Source: Lachnospiraceae bacterium A2 (GTDB lineage: Bacteria; Bacillota; Clostridia; Lachnospirales; Lachnospiraceae). Taken from it: DNA of 64,000 nucleotides. The stretch is taken from contig KE159636.1 of assembly GCA_000403315.2 (NCBI GenBank), positions 1,291,976 through 1,355,975 on the forward strand, written 5' to 3'. The notes beneath the pieces were generated by a model, which saw only the letters and a list, made by a program, of their open reading frames with translations, was not told where the DNA came from and did not search any database. The translations under genes were made by a program, and so were the position numbers. Below, piece by piece: positions 31,121 to 39,172 of the stretch (within the stretch, counting starts at the first letter, position 1; each line of letters starts with the position of its first letter).

Positions 31121-31372
31121 ATGGGAATGATTTACCACAAAAAAAGAATGTGGTCTAAGCTGAAAGAAAAGGAAGGGGAAACTCTTCCTTTTTCTGATTC
31201 TGATATTGAATTTGAAGAAAGGCCAGAGGAGCAGCAATATACCAAGACCGACATTCAGCGCATGAGTAAAGATGACCTTGTTTCACTTGCGTCAGAAGTC
31301 GGAATTGAGGGAGCAGGAGAAATGAATGGAGCAGACCTTAAAAGGGAACTGATAGAACATTTTGAACTTTAG
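31121..31372 (+). CDS. Head protein with SAP/HeH-like end
   Basis: 83 residues. C-terminal DIQRMSKDDLVSLASEVGIE plus GADLKRELIEHF resembles a helix-extended-helix (SAP/Rho-N) motif found after capsid genes in many phages. Role in head completion is inferred. Confidence 0.7.
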   Translation: MGMIYHKKRMWSKLKEKEGETLPFSDSDIEFEERPEEQQYTKTDIQRMSKDDLVSLASEVGIEGAGEMNGADLKRELIEHFEL

Positions 31373-31384
31373 GAGGTGGGCGGT

Positions 31385-31720
31385 ATGCTGACCTTAGAAT
31401 ATGAGCTATTGGAAGATTTGAAAGAGGAATTATCCGCAACAGACCCCAAGTTTAAGCCTGAACTTATAAAGCTAAAAATCAAAAATGCAATAAGGGAAGT
31501 GAAACGGGCAAGGAACTACCCGAAACACTATACAGAAAGCGCAATCGTGGAAGATTTGGAAAACTACTATTCCAACATCCGAAACATTGCGCTTTTTGAT
31601 TACAACATGATAGGTGCAGAGGGGCAGTCGTCATCATCCGAAAATGGAACATCGAGGAATTTCATAGACCGGGATAAGCTGTTTAGCGGCATTATACCGT
31701 TGTCAAGGACAGGGAGGTAA
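31385..31720 (+). CDS. Head-tail connector (adaptor type)
   Basis: 111 residues from ATG 31385. Helical, IKNAIREVKRARNYPKHYTE; position after capsid and helical content match HK97 gp6/SPP1 gp15 adaptors. Confidence 0.7.
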   Translation: MLTLEYELLEDLKEELSATDPKFKPELIKLKIKNAIREVKRARNYPKHYTESAIVEDLENYYSNIRNIALFDYNMIGAEGQSSSSENGTSRNFIDRDKLFSGIIPLSRTGR

Positions 31721-31724
31721 TAAA

Positions 31725-32558
31725 TTGAAATATCTTGAATTTGATATAAAAAATATGGCAATCAGCCGAACAGCAGGAGATAAAACCGCGCTTATCAGCG
31801 GCGCAGTTAATTATTTTGGACTGCACTTTAATTTTGGTGATGAATTTGCAGAAATCCCAGGCACAAAATCGGTTGAGTTTTACAAAAACCGCAACAAAAT
31901 CAGGGTTGACCTTGTTGACAATCAGTGCGCCGTTCCTAATGAATTGCTGACTGATAACAAAAATTTTGAAATGCGAGTTATCAGTGGAAATACAATCGGC
32001 ACAACATGGACAAGCGTAGGTATCACAGAAAGTGGAATCGTCATGCCAGAAGAACCAGAAGAAGAAGCACCGTCTGGCATGGAATATGTAAAAACCGCAA
32101 GCGGCGAAAATGCCGCTCCATATCTTCGAGCGAGCACAAACGGTCTTGAATATTCTCAAAATGGTGAAGACTGGAATAGCGGCGTATCAGGCGTACCAGA
32201 AGTGCCGTCAAGACCAAAAGGTTCAGTATACCTTCGCAAAAATGGGGACTGGGTAAATGCAGAAGAATATCTTGCGGAAAACGGCGGAGAAACAAATGTC
32301 ATTAACGAAGTACAGGTTGACGGAACTGCACTGCCAGTCACGGACAAATCAGTAAACATTGACCTGTCTGCATATGCAAAAACAGCCGACCTTGCAAGCG
32401 AATATGCCACAAAAACGGAGGTTGCGGCATTGCAGACCTTGACAGGCACAGCGGAAACGGTAACAGATGTTGATTACAGCACAACGGATATATCTGATGT
32501 TATAACATCATACAACGCATTACTTTCTGCATTACGTGCAAGAGGGGTAATTGCATAA
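31725..32558 (+). CDS. Virion protein with BppU-like start and fibre motif
   Basis: 277 residues from TTG 31725. Residues 1-110 look like a BppU-type Ig domain (ALISGAVNYFGLHFNFGDEF; GTKSVEFYKNRNKIRVDL). An acidic hinge and the fibre-like segment VNIDLSAYAKTADLASEYAT follow. Such proteins are usually baseplate or receptor-binding parts, yet this gene lies in the head-connector region; a head fibre or decoration protein is plausible. Confidence 0.65.
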   Translation: MKYLEFDIKNMAISRTAGDKTALISGAVNYFGLHFNFGDEFAEIPGTKSVEFYKNRNKIRVDLVDNQCAVPNELLTDNKNFEMRVISGNTIGTTWTSVGITESGIVMPEEPEEEAPSGMEYVKTASGENAAPYLRASTNGLEYSQNGEDWNSGVSGVPEVPSRPKGSVYLRKNGDWVNAEEYLAENGGETNVINEVQVDGTALPVTDKSVNIDLSAYAKTADLASEYATKTEVAALQTLTGTAETVTDVDYSTTDISDVITSYNALLSALRARGVIA

Positions 32559-32661
32559 CAAGCGATTTTGGAAGATTGCGCGTGGCTTTAACCGTGTGTA
32601 TTTCCATACGGTTAGGGTTGCAGGGCATCCGCCATCAGGTGGTGGAGGGCAGGCGGATTAA
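32551..32661 (+). CDS. Possible Gly-rich mini-protein
   Basis: 36 residues from TTG 32551 (GAGGGG upstream), overlapping the previous stop and ending PPSGGGGQAD. Basic and aromatic first half. Codon pattern looks coding; hairpins in the same sequence (ATCCGCC/GGCGGAT) make it uncertain. Confidence 0.35.
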   Translation: MHNKRFWKIARGFNRVYFHTVRVAGHPPSGGGGQAD

Positions 32662-32691
32662 AATTCTATTTGCGGAAAGGATTGAGCAAAT

Positions 32692-33030
32692 ATGACAGCA
32701 ACAACAGTAAGTGTTATTGCGGCGGTTATAAGCGCATTATCGCTTTTATCAATGATTTACTTTAACTTTAAGAGCGGAAAGCGAACAGAAACGAAAGACA
32801 CAGAGGAATACACAAAAGAACGAATTGAGGAAATCAAGGAACGCACTAAAGAAAACGCAATGATAAGCGGAAAACTTGACCTCATCAATTTGAGCAATCA
32901 GGAGATTAAGGAGCAGATTTCTTCTCTTGTAAAAAAAGTTGATGCTCACGGAGACAGGCTAACCAAGGTAGAGGAAAGCCTTGTTACAGCATGGAAGCGG
33001 ATTGATGAAATTATTGAAAAGATTGAATAA
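32692..33030 (+). CDS. XhlA-like membrane/coiled-coil protein
   Basis: 112 residues from ATG 32692. One N-terminal membrane segment (VIAAVISALSLLSMIYF), then a long charged coiled coil ending AWKRIDEIIEKIE. It precedes the holin; XhlA-type accessory lysis protein is likely. Confidence 0.65.
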   Translation: MTATTVSVIAAVISALSLLSMIYFNFKSGKRTETKDTEEYTKERIEEIKERTKENAMISGKLDLINLSNQEIKEQISSLVKKVDAHGDRLTKVEESLVTAWKRIDEIIEKIE

Positions 33031-33045
33031 GGAGGACGACGAATA

Positions 33046-33249
33046 ATGAGTGACAAAACAAAGAGGTGGATTAAGGCAGCAGGAATCCGGGCCGGAAAAA
33101 CTGCGGCACAGGTAGCCTTGTCAATGCTGACGGTAGGGCAGGCGGTTATGGATGTGAACTGGATAAATGTATTATCAGTATCAGCAGTGGCAGCGGTTAT
33201 TTCTATCCTGACAAGCATTGCAGGGTTGCCAGAGGTTAAGGAGGACTGA
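33046..33249 (+). CDS. Phage holin
   Basis: 67 residues. Two hydrophobic segments (AAQVALSMLTVGQAVMDVNW and VLSVSAVAAVISILTSIAGL) with a basic start and acidic end, matching small Firmicute phage holins (r1t/LL-H type). Permeabilises the membrane for the endolysin. Unusually, it lies between head-connector genes, 5 kb from the endolysin. Confidence 0.85.
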   Translation: MSDKTKRWIKAAGIRAGKTAAQVALSMLTVGQAVMDVNWINVLSVSAVAAVISILTSIAGLPEVKED

Positions 33250-33251
33250 CG

Positions 33252-33407
33252 ATGATTGAAATAATCACAAAAGGCGGAAGAATCTTTACATACGATAAAA
33301 ATGAATATGAGTGTCAGTACGACAAGAAGGCTGTCTTGATATTCAAAAACGGAGAAATTGTTGCCCTTTACAATTTAGACGTTGTGGCAACGCTTTCTGT
33401 TAAATAG
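33252..33407 (+). CDS. Small hypothetical protein
   Basis: 51 residues from ATG 33252, three bases after the holin stop. Beta-rich (IFTYDKNEYECQYDKKAVLI). Unknown. Confidence 0.6.
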   Translation: MIEIITKGGRIFTYDKNEYECQYDKKAVLIFKNGEIVALYNLDVVATLSVK

Positions 33408-33418
33408 GGGGCGATTTT

Positions 33419-33892
33419 ATAAGAACCCTCCTAAAAAACAAGCAATCCATGAAATACGCCCTCCAAATCGGAGAAGTGCCAATCTACAACCGTGACGAAA
33501 ACGGCGAAATCATCTATGAACACTACGAGGACAGCGACGGGAACATTATTTATTACGAAGATGAAAACGGAAATAAGATACCGTCTGAAACTGGGGAATA
33601 TGAGATAGACTATAGCGAGCCCGTCTCTTTTTTATCCAGTTTAGCAATGAGTGGCGGAGAGGCGGAGGCGCAGGAATTTGGCTTGTCGACCTCTGACTAT
33701 AACGCCACTCTGCTATGCCAAAAAGGTGCTTATCCAATCGTTGAGGGTAGCCTTATTTGGACGAAAAGCGAGGTAGGGTACAAAGATATCAATAATGAGA
33801 TTATCGACCCTATATCGGCAGATTATGAGATTATAAAGGTGTCTGAAAGTCTTAACTTTGTGAAGTATGTGTTAAAGGCTGTGGTTAAATAA
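33419..33892 (+). CDS. Head-tail joining protein, possible AUA start
   Basis: 148 to 158 residues. ATG 33449 gives MKYALQIGEVPIYN but has no ribosome site nearby. Ten codons upstream, ATA 33419 lies eight bases after AGGGGGCG and would give RTLLKNKQS, the usual start of this connector family. Content (YEIDYSEPVSFLSSLAMSGG, then FGLSTSDYNATLL) fits phage head-closure or stopper proteins. Confidence 0.65.
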   Translation: MRTLLKNKQSMKYALQIGEVPIYNRDENGEIIYEHYEDSDGNIIYYEDENGNKIPSETGEYEIDYSEPVSFLSSLAMSGGEAEAQEFGLSTSDYNATLLCQKGAYPIVEGSLIWTKSEVGYKDINNEIIDPISADYEIIKVSESLNFVKYVLKAVVK

Positions 33893-33921
33893 AATAGACA
33901 GGCAGAAAGGAAGATAGAAAG

Positions 33922-34236
33922 ATGATTTTACAGTATTCAAATAATGGAACGGATTGTTACGAAGAATCGCAATCAATATGTTTTTTGCAAGTTCCGTTTA
34001 CAAAAAATGATGACATTGTAAGCATAATGGAAAGAGCAGAAAAACAAGTTTCTACAGTATGGGGAAAACCTACTTTTGAGCTTAGGTCAGATAACATGTT
34101 TCCAGAAAATGCAAAGTTTGCAAAAATTGCAATACTAAGCGAAAGAAACAGAGGAAAGTCAAGAGCGTTGATGTTTGGAGAAAAGACGGTTTTGTATTTG
34201 CTAAATGAAAACGGAAAAACTTTGAAAATGTTCTAA
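33922..34236 (+). CDS. Hypothetical protein
   Basis: 104 residues from ATG 33922. Mixed alpha/beta, no motif recognised. Situated among connector genes but may be a cargo gene. Confidence 0.65.
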   Translation: MILQYSNNGTDCYEESQSICFLQVPFTKNDDIVSIMERAEKQVSTVWGKPTFELRSDNMFPENAKFAKIAILSERNRGKSRALMFGEKTVLYLLNENGKTLKMF

Positions 34237-34249
34237 GGTGGTGTTTGAC

Positions 34250-34573
34250 ATGGACAAGAAAACAGTAAATATTCTTGGAGCGGATTACACGATTGAAACA
34301 GATGAAGAAATACTAAAAGACGGCGCAGACGGTATCTGCCATCCATACTCCAACCGAATAAGGATAAGACCAAAAGAAAATATGCTCGGTGACGGAGATA
34401 CAAAAGAAGAAAAAGAGAAGTGTTATAAGGAAACGCTGTCTCACGAATGTATTCATGCATATTTTAGGGAAAGCGGACTGTACAGCTACATGAAGGACGA
34501 GGTTCTTGTAGATTGGATTGCAACGCAATTTCCAAAAATGGAAAAGACATTTAGGGAATTGGATATTTTGTAG
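34250..34573 (+). CDS. Zinc metallopeptidase-like protein (HExxH)
   Basis: 107 residues from ATG 34250. SHECIHAYFRESGL contains HECIH, a thermolysin/ImmA-type zinc motif, followed by an acidic DEVLVDWIATQFP. The size suits small IrrE/ImmA-like or SprT-like domains. ImmA-type proteases cut phage repressors. A place in the morphogenesis operon is odd for that role. Confidence 0.6.
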   Translation: MDKKTVNILGADYTIETDEEILKDGADGICHPYSNRIRIRPKENMLGDGDTKEEKEKCYKETLSHECIHAYFRESGLYSYMKDEVLVDWIATQFPKMEKTFRELDIL

Positions 34574-34583
34574 GAGGTAGAAA

Positions 34584-34754
34584 ATGGAAGATTTGTTTTA
34601 CAAAGACAATACAAAATTATGCGGAACACTTCAAGATGGTGTATTTTTCCCTTGCACCACTCTAATTCCAGAGTGGTTGAAGAAATCAGTAGAGAAATCT
34701 CTGAAATTTAATTTGTTAAACACAGAGATGGGTCATGGCAAAGAAAACCCTTAA
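34584..34754 (+). CDS. Small hypothetical protein
   Basis: 56 residues from ATG 34584 after TAGGAGG, overlapping the next start by 20 bases. GTLQDGVFFPCTTLIPEWLK. Unknown. Confidence 0.55.
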   Translation: MEDLFYKDNTKLCGTLQDGVFFPCTTLIPEWLKKSVEKSLKFNLLNTEMGHGKENP

Positions 34755-35268
34755 AGCCGACCTGTCTATTTCGTCAATCCGTAATCTCCAAAAGGAATTG
34801 GAAAAATACCGCAACAGTCTAACCTACAAAGCCAGACTGCTTGCAGAAAAACTTAGCGAGCGCGGCGTAGAAATCGCCAGAGTGCAGATAGCCGACCTCG
34901 ACGCAATCTTTACGGGCGAACTGATACAGAGCTTGCACAGCGAGTACAAGGCAAGTATGCCATACGGGGCGATATTTGCGGTAGTTACAGACTCCAAGCA
35001 CTGTGCCTTTGTTGAGTTCGGCACAGGACAACGTGGCGAGGACAAACCATACCCCTATCCTCTTCCAGAGGGTGTAAGCTGGGATTACAATGTCGGAAAG
35101 ACGATAAGACAGAACGCAACCACGGGAAGATATTACTGGTTTTATCCGGGGCAGGACGGGAAATGGCATTATACAGAGGGAATGCCGTCTCGTCCTTTTA
35201 TGTACCTTACAAGCATGGAACTGATAAGGGAAGTTCCGAAGATAGCTAAAGAAGTATTCGGGAAGTGA
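34735..35268 (+). CDS. HK97 gp10-like tail-joining protein
   Basis: 177 residues. VEFGTGQRG, a G-GRYYWFYP-type segment and SRPFMYLTSMELI are hallmarks of the HK97_gp10_like family that joins head completion to the tail. A terminator follows directly. Confidence 0.8.
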   Translation: MAKKTLKADLSISSIRNLQKELEKYRNSLTYKARLLAEKLSERGVEIARVQIADLDAIFTGELIQSLHSEYKASMPYGAIFAVVTDSKHCAFVEFGTGQRGEDKPYPYPLPEGVSWDYNVGKTIRQNATTGRYYWFYPGQDGKWHYTEGMPSRPFMYLTSMELIREVPKIAKEVFGK

Positions 35269-35288
35269 GAGGGGATCCTCTCTTTTTT
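35267..35288 (+). terminator. Rho-independent terminator
   Basis: GAGAGG-GGAT-CCTCTC followed by TTTTTT. It overlaps the end of the gp10-like gene and insulates the following Rha gene. Confidence 0.85.
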
Positions 35289-35324
35289 AATTTAACAAAA
35301 TAAATCATCAGGAGGCATGAATTT

Positions 35325-36005
35325 ATGTTAGTAGAAATCATTGGAAAAAGAAACGAAGAAAGGCTTATCACTACAAGCCTTAAAATTGCTGAAAAGTTCG
35401 GTAAGGAACATGCCCATGTCCTTAGAGATATTCGGGATATGGAATGTAGCGATATGTTTAGAGAATCCAATTTTGGATTGTCCTCTTATAAGTCTGCACA
35501 AGGCAAGACATTGCCAATGTATGAAGTGACAAGGGATGGGTTCACCTTGCTGGCTATGGGATATACCGGAAAAGAAGCAATGAAGTTCAAAGAGGACTAC
35601 ATCAATGCGTTTAACGCAATGGAAAACGAATTAAAACGCATTTACACCGAGCGTCAACAATGGAAGATAGAGCGTGACAAAGGCGTTGTTATTCGTCACA
35701 TCCTCACAGACACAATCAAGATGAAGATTGCAGACAGCCCACACAAGCGGTTCGCATATCCAAATTATACAAATCTGATTTACCGAACTTTGTTTGGAAA
35801 AACTGCAAAAGAACTTGAACAGGAATGTGGCGTAAAGGCGAGAGAAAATTTAAGGGATTATTTTACCGGGAATGCCTTGGCACAGGTACAGAGCATGGAA
35901 ATGCTGGTTTCAAGCCTTATCGGGTGTGGCTGGGGATATGAAAAAATAAAAGAATTTGTGTCTGAAAACTGCAAATATAAGATTGAGGAGGAAAATCATG
36001 GTTAA
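35325..36005 (+). CDS. Rha-family regulatory protein with ORF6C end
   Basis: 226 residues from ATG 35325. Rha domain (TTSLKIAEKFGKEHAHVLRD; YEVTRDGFTLLAMGYTGKEA; NAFNAMENEL) plus an ORF6C-like tail (FAYPNYTNLIYRTLFGK). Rha proteins interfere with growth of some phages and act as regulators. It is a moron inserted in the tail-joining operon. Confidence 0.85.
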   Translation: MLVEIIGKRNEERLITTSLKIAEKFGKEHAHVLRDIRDMECSDMFRESNFGLSSYKSAQGKTLPMYEVTRDGFTLLAMGYTGKEAMKFKEDYINAFNAMENELKRIYTERQQWKIERDKGVVIRHILTDTIKMKIADSPHKRFAYPNYTNLIYRTLFGKTAKELEQECGVKARENLRDYFTGNALAQVQSMEMLVSSLIGCGWGYEKIKEFVSENCKYKIEEENHG

Positions 36006-36315
36006 AACAAAAATCACTGAAACAACAGAAAAATACGACAAGGACGGAAAGCTTGTTGAAAAGGTTGCAAGAGAGGAAAATTCGGAAGATGATACAGTTT
36101 ACACACCAGCCTATTTGAATCCAAACCTTAGTGGAACGTTGATTCATACAAACCCACCTTACTACTCATATTGCGGACAAAGAGAAAATTCGGAAAGTAA
36201 TTTCGGAGGAAGAATCGAGACCGGAACTGTACCATACGACAGAATCAAAACGGGAGAAATTACAGAGGGATTAGATTTTTCTGGCTTAAAAAATAAAGGA
36301 GAAACTACCATTTAA
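35998..36315 (+). CDS. Hypothetical protein
   Basis: 105 residues from ATG 35998, overlapping the Rha stop. Hydrophilic, Gly/Asn-rich; VYTPAYLNPNLSGTL. Unknown. Confidence 0.65.
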   Translation: MVKTKITETTEKYDKDGKLVEKVAREENSEDDTVYTPAYLNPNLSGTLIHTNPPYYSYCGQRENSESNFGGRIETGTVPYDRIKTGEITEGLDFSGLKNKGETTI

Positions 36316-36330
36316 AGGCAGGTGGTCTAA

Positions 36331-36726
36331 ATGCTTGACAGCATAGAAACGCAAGTGTTTTCGCTGATAAAAGCGAAGTTTTCCGCAAAGATAAAAGCGA
36401 AATACAAAGACCTCAATTTTACCACAAGCGACAGGTCATCAACAAAACCTAAATTTCCAACAGTGTACATACACATGGTTGATTCACAGGAAGCAGGTTC
36501 GGATTTGGAGGGAACATCAATACCAGGAGTTAATGCAGCGTTCCAAGTTGACGTTTCTGACAATCAAAACAACAACAGGACAGATGAAGTGGCGAGAGAG
36601 GTTTTAAGGATAATGAAAAGCATGAGATTTAAACCAATGCCTATGCCAATGCACAATAACACTGGGGATGTATACATCACCACGGCGAGATACAAAAGAG
36701 TAATAGGTGACGGAGACATATTGTAA
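36331..36726 (+). CDS. Tail terminator/completion protein
   Basis: 131 residues, starting MLDSIETQVFSLIKAKF; PTVYIHMVDSQEAG and a DVSDNQ-type core match small tail terminator proteins placed directly before the major tail protein. Confidence 0.7.
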   Translation: MLDSIETQVFSLIKAKFSAKIKAKYKDLNFTTSDRSSTKPKFPTVYIHMVDSQEAGSDLEGTSIPGVNAAFQVDVSDNQNNNRTDEVAREVLRIMKSMRFKPMPMPMHNNTGDVYITTARYKRVIGDGDIL

Positions 36727-36734
36727 CAGAAGCA

Positions 36735-36758
36735 AAGAGCAGAAACGCTCTTATTTTT
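36735..36758 (+). terminator. Terminator before major tail gene
   Basis: AAGAGC-AGAAAC-GCTCTT then ATTTTTAT. May set transcript levels before the tail tube gene. Confidence 0.65.
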
Positions 36759-36786
36759 ATGCAAATTTTTAAGGAGGAATGAAATT

Positions 36787-37284
36787 ATGGCAGATACCAG
36801 TTATCTTGCAAGAGTAATCATAAAAGAGTTTGAGGGGGACATACATAGCGCAATCGATTTTAGTGGCGAGTACAAACTATTGGTAAGGGCTAAGTCAATC
36901 CCAAGCCCTGTATCAGCCCCCAATACGGTTGAAAGCACAACGCTTGAAGATGATACGCAGACGTTTGAAATGGGAATTAAAACAGCGGATACAAGAGAAA
37001 TAACAGGAAATCTTGAAAAGGAATACCTGCAAGCAATCAATAAGCTGAATGGAAAGAAACTCTGCATTTTTCATCTATACGGGACGCAGGGGATTGGAGG
37101 AACCGCAAAATATGCCTACGTAGGGCAGGCAACGGCAACGCCAAATGACGTTGGTGGAGTTGATGAAATCCTTGAAATGACAGTAACGGTTATTCCGAAC
37201 ACATCTGCCATCGAATGCACAGACGATTTTACCGTGGTTGATAACGGCGACGGAACATTCAATGTAACAAAGACGGGAGCATAA
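36787..37284 (+). CDS. Major tail (tube) protein
   Basis: 165 residues from ATG 36787 after AGGAGG. Pattern ESTTLEDDTQTFEMGIKTAD (the typical V-T-L-D-D-T step) and an acidic beta-rich C terminus. Builds the tube of a long non-contractile tail. Confidence 0.85.
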   Translation: MADTSYLARVIIKEFEGDIHSAIDFSGEYKLLVRAKSIPSPVSAPNTVESTTLEDDTQTFEMGIKTADTREITGNLEKEYLQAINKLNGKKLCIFHLYGTQGIGGTAKYAYVGQATATPNDVGGVDEILEMTVTVIPNTSAIECTDDFTVVDNGDGTFNVTKTGA

Positions 37285-37306
37285 TTCAAAGAAAGGAAAG
37301 TAAAAC

Positions 37307-37759
37307 ATGAAATTAAAAATCGGAGAAAAAGAATACAGCATCAAGTTTGCATACAAGCCAACGCTGAAAGAGCGTATCATATCAAAATTTGTAAAGTTTG
37401 CAGATTTGTCAAACGGAGACAAGGAAGCATATTTTGAGAAAGTTGAAGATTTGCTCCTGTTTTTACCAGAAGCAGTGCTTGTCGGCTTGCAGGTACACTA
37501 CCCGGAATTCAAATACAACTGCGACACAGGCGAGGGCAAGGAAGAGAAACTTGAAAAGGCATTTGCGCTTGTTGAGGAATACATGGACAGCGAGGGAGCA
37601 GACGTTATGGCGTTCTTCAATCAGATTCAGGAGGCGTTGTTGGAAGATTCTTTTTTGAGAAGCCTGTTCCAGAAGGAGCAGAAGAAAGAGGAACAAGTAG
37701 AAGAAACAGTTCAACCAAGACTGGAAGTAATTCAGAACGGGAAAATAGTAGAGATTTAA
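37307..37759 (+). CDS. Tail assembly chaperone (G-like)
   Basis: 150 residues. IGEKEYSIKFAYKPTLKER is typical for the first tail chaperone of Siphoviridae. A U-UUU-UUG slippery heptamer at 37651-37657 lies in the correct frame, so a fraction of ribosomes makes a longer fusion with the following frame. Confidence 0.85.
   Translation: MKLKIGEKEYSIKFAYKPTLKERIISKFVKFADLSNGDKEAYFEKVEDLLLFLPEAVLVGLQVHYPEFKYNCDTGEGKEEKLEKAFALVEEYMDSEGADVMAFFNQIQEALLEDSFLRSLFQKEQKKEEQVEETVQPRLEVIQNGKIVEI
37651..37657 (+). promoter_or_regulatory. Programmed -1 frameshift site
   Basis: T TTT TTG in frame with TTT and TTG codons is a consensus -1 slippery heptamer. After slipping, reading from 37657 (EKPVPEGAEERG...) stays open into the second chaperone frame to 38115, equivalent to lambda G/GT. 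Confidence 0.8.
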
Positions 37760-38115
37760 CATGGGAAATATACTGTGAGGAAATACGACCTTTGTTAATG
37801 CTTGCAACAAAAGGGTATGGTCTTTCTGTTGACTATATTGATTGGTCAAGCCCTGCCGAGATGGATCCATATCTAAAAGCGTATAAGTTAAAAAGAAATG
37901 AGAAAGACGTTCTTCAATGGCAGTTAGGTCAATATGTGGCGGCTGCTATAAGCTGCGTATTACCAAAAGGAAAATATCTTAAAAAACCAATGTTCCAGAT
38001 AGAAGAAAACATAGGAGAAATTACTGAAAGAGATATAGAAAAGGCAATTTTAACAGAGCAACGGTATATGGCAATGTCAGCCAATAAAGGATTGCCAGAA
38101 ACAATCATAGCTTAG
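37657..38115 (+). CDS. Tail chaperone frameshift extension (T-like)
   Basis: The frame is open from 37576. As a fusion part it runs EKPVPEGAEERG... through WEIYCEEIRPLLMLATKG to LPETIIA (38115). An ATG at 37792 lacks a ribosome site, so translation by -1 frameshift from the upstream gene is expected. The fusion recruits tail tube subunits to the tape measure. Confidence 0.8.
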   Translation, partial: EKPVPEGAEERGTSRRNSSTKTGSNSERENSRDLTWEIYCEEIRPLLMLATKGYGLSVDYIDWSSPAEMDPYLKAYKLKRNEKDVLQWQLGQYVAAAISCVLPKGKYLKKPMFQIEENIGEITERDIEKAILTEQRYMAMSANKGLPETIIA

Positions 38116-38125
38116 GAGGAATTTT

Positions 38126-39112
38126 ATGAGCAGAAATATCAACGAACTTCACCCAAGATTACAAGAAAAAGTTTCGGAGTTGCAGAAACTTTGCGAAAAT
38201 AACGGTTTGATTATCGGAATCGGCGAGTGCTTAAGAACGGTAGCAGAACAAGAAGAACTGTACGCACAGGGCAGGGATAAGCCTGGAAACATTGTCACAA
38301 ATGCAAGAGGGACTTCTTATTCCAGCCAACACCAGTGGGGGATTGCGTTTGACTTTTATCGAAATGATGGAACAGGCGCATACAATGAATCTGGGAACTT
38401 CTTTGAAAGAGTCGGGAGCCTTGCGAAATCTATCGGTTTAGGATGGGGAGGCGACTGGACAAGTATCAAAGACCGTCCGCACCTGTACCTTCCTGACTGG
38501 GGAAGCACTGCAACAAAATTAAAAAATCAGTATGGAACCCCAGAAAAATTCATGAAGACGTGGGGGGATTCAGGGAATGAAACCCATGCTCCGACCCATA
38601 CTTCTGATAACAGAAGGACGTATCTGAAAAGAGGGGATAAGGGACAGAACGTAAAAGATATGCAACTTATGTTGATTGGCTGCGGGTATTCCTGCGGAAA
38701 ATCTGGCGCAGATGGAATTTTTGGTTCTGGAACCGAAAAAGCACTCCTGAAATTCCAACGCGACAATGGGCTGAAAGAAGACGGATTGTATGGAAACGCT
38801 TCTAAGGCAAAACTTGAGAAGGTATATTCCAACAGAACGCAGATTGAAAAGGCGGATTACAAAGTAGGAAGCACCTATACCTTGCAGACAGAAATGAAAG
38901 TACGTGAGTGTGCAGGGACAACATACAGGGCAAAGAAACACAGTGATCTTACAGAGGACGGAAGAAAGCACGATGCAGACAGAGACGGATGCCTTGACAA
39001 AGGTACAAAGGTAACTTGTAAAGAGGTAAAGAAAGTCGGAGATGATACATGGATTCGCACTCCCTCTGGATGGATTGCGGCGGTTTATGATGGAAAAGTA
39101 TATGTAAAATAA
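38126..39112 (+). CDS. Endolysin: M15 peptidase, PG-binding, SH3-like
   Basis: 328 residues. Residues ~10-135 form a VanY/L-alanyl-D-glutamate peptidase (GECLRTVAEQEELYAQGR; SSQHQWGIAFDF; DRPHLYLP) with the zinc ligands. A peptidoglycan-binding repeat (YLKRGDKGQNVKDMQLMLIG; DGIFGSGTEKALLKFQRDNG) follows, then an SH3-like end. Cuts host peptidoglycan. Odd place: between tail chaperones and tape measure, so a virion-associated use is possible. Confidence 0.9.
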   Translation: MSRNINELHPRLQEKVSELQKLCENNGLIIGIGECLRTVAEQEELYAQGRDKPGNIVTNARGTSYSSQHQWGIAFDFYRNDGTGAYNESGNFFERVGSLAKSIGLGWGGDWTSIKDRPHLYLPDWGSTATKLKNQYGTPEKFMKTWGDSGNETHAPTHTSDNRRTYLKRGDKGQNVKDMQLMLIGCGYSCGKSGADGIFGSGTEKALLKFQRDNGLKEDGLYGNASKAKLEKVYSNRTQIEKADYKVGSTYTLQTEMKVRECAGTTYRAKKHSDLTEDGRKHDADRDGCLDKGTKVTCKEVKKVGDDTWIRTPSGWIAAVYDGKVYVK

Positions 39113-39119
39113 AATCAAG

Positions 39120-39155
39120 GACAGCATGGGTTCAAATCCTGCTGTCTTTTTCTTT
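39120..39155 (+). terminator. Terminator with T-arm-like loop
   Basis: GACAGCA and TGCTGTC (seven pairs), then GG and CC pairs with a one-base bulge, close a GTTCAAAT loop, followed by TTTTTCTTT. The loop is identical to a tRNA T-loop (TTCAAAT). Confidence 0.65.
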
Positions 39156-39172
39156 GAAAGGAAGTGGCAAGA

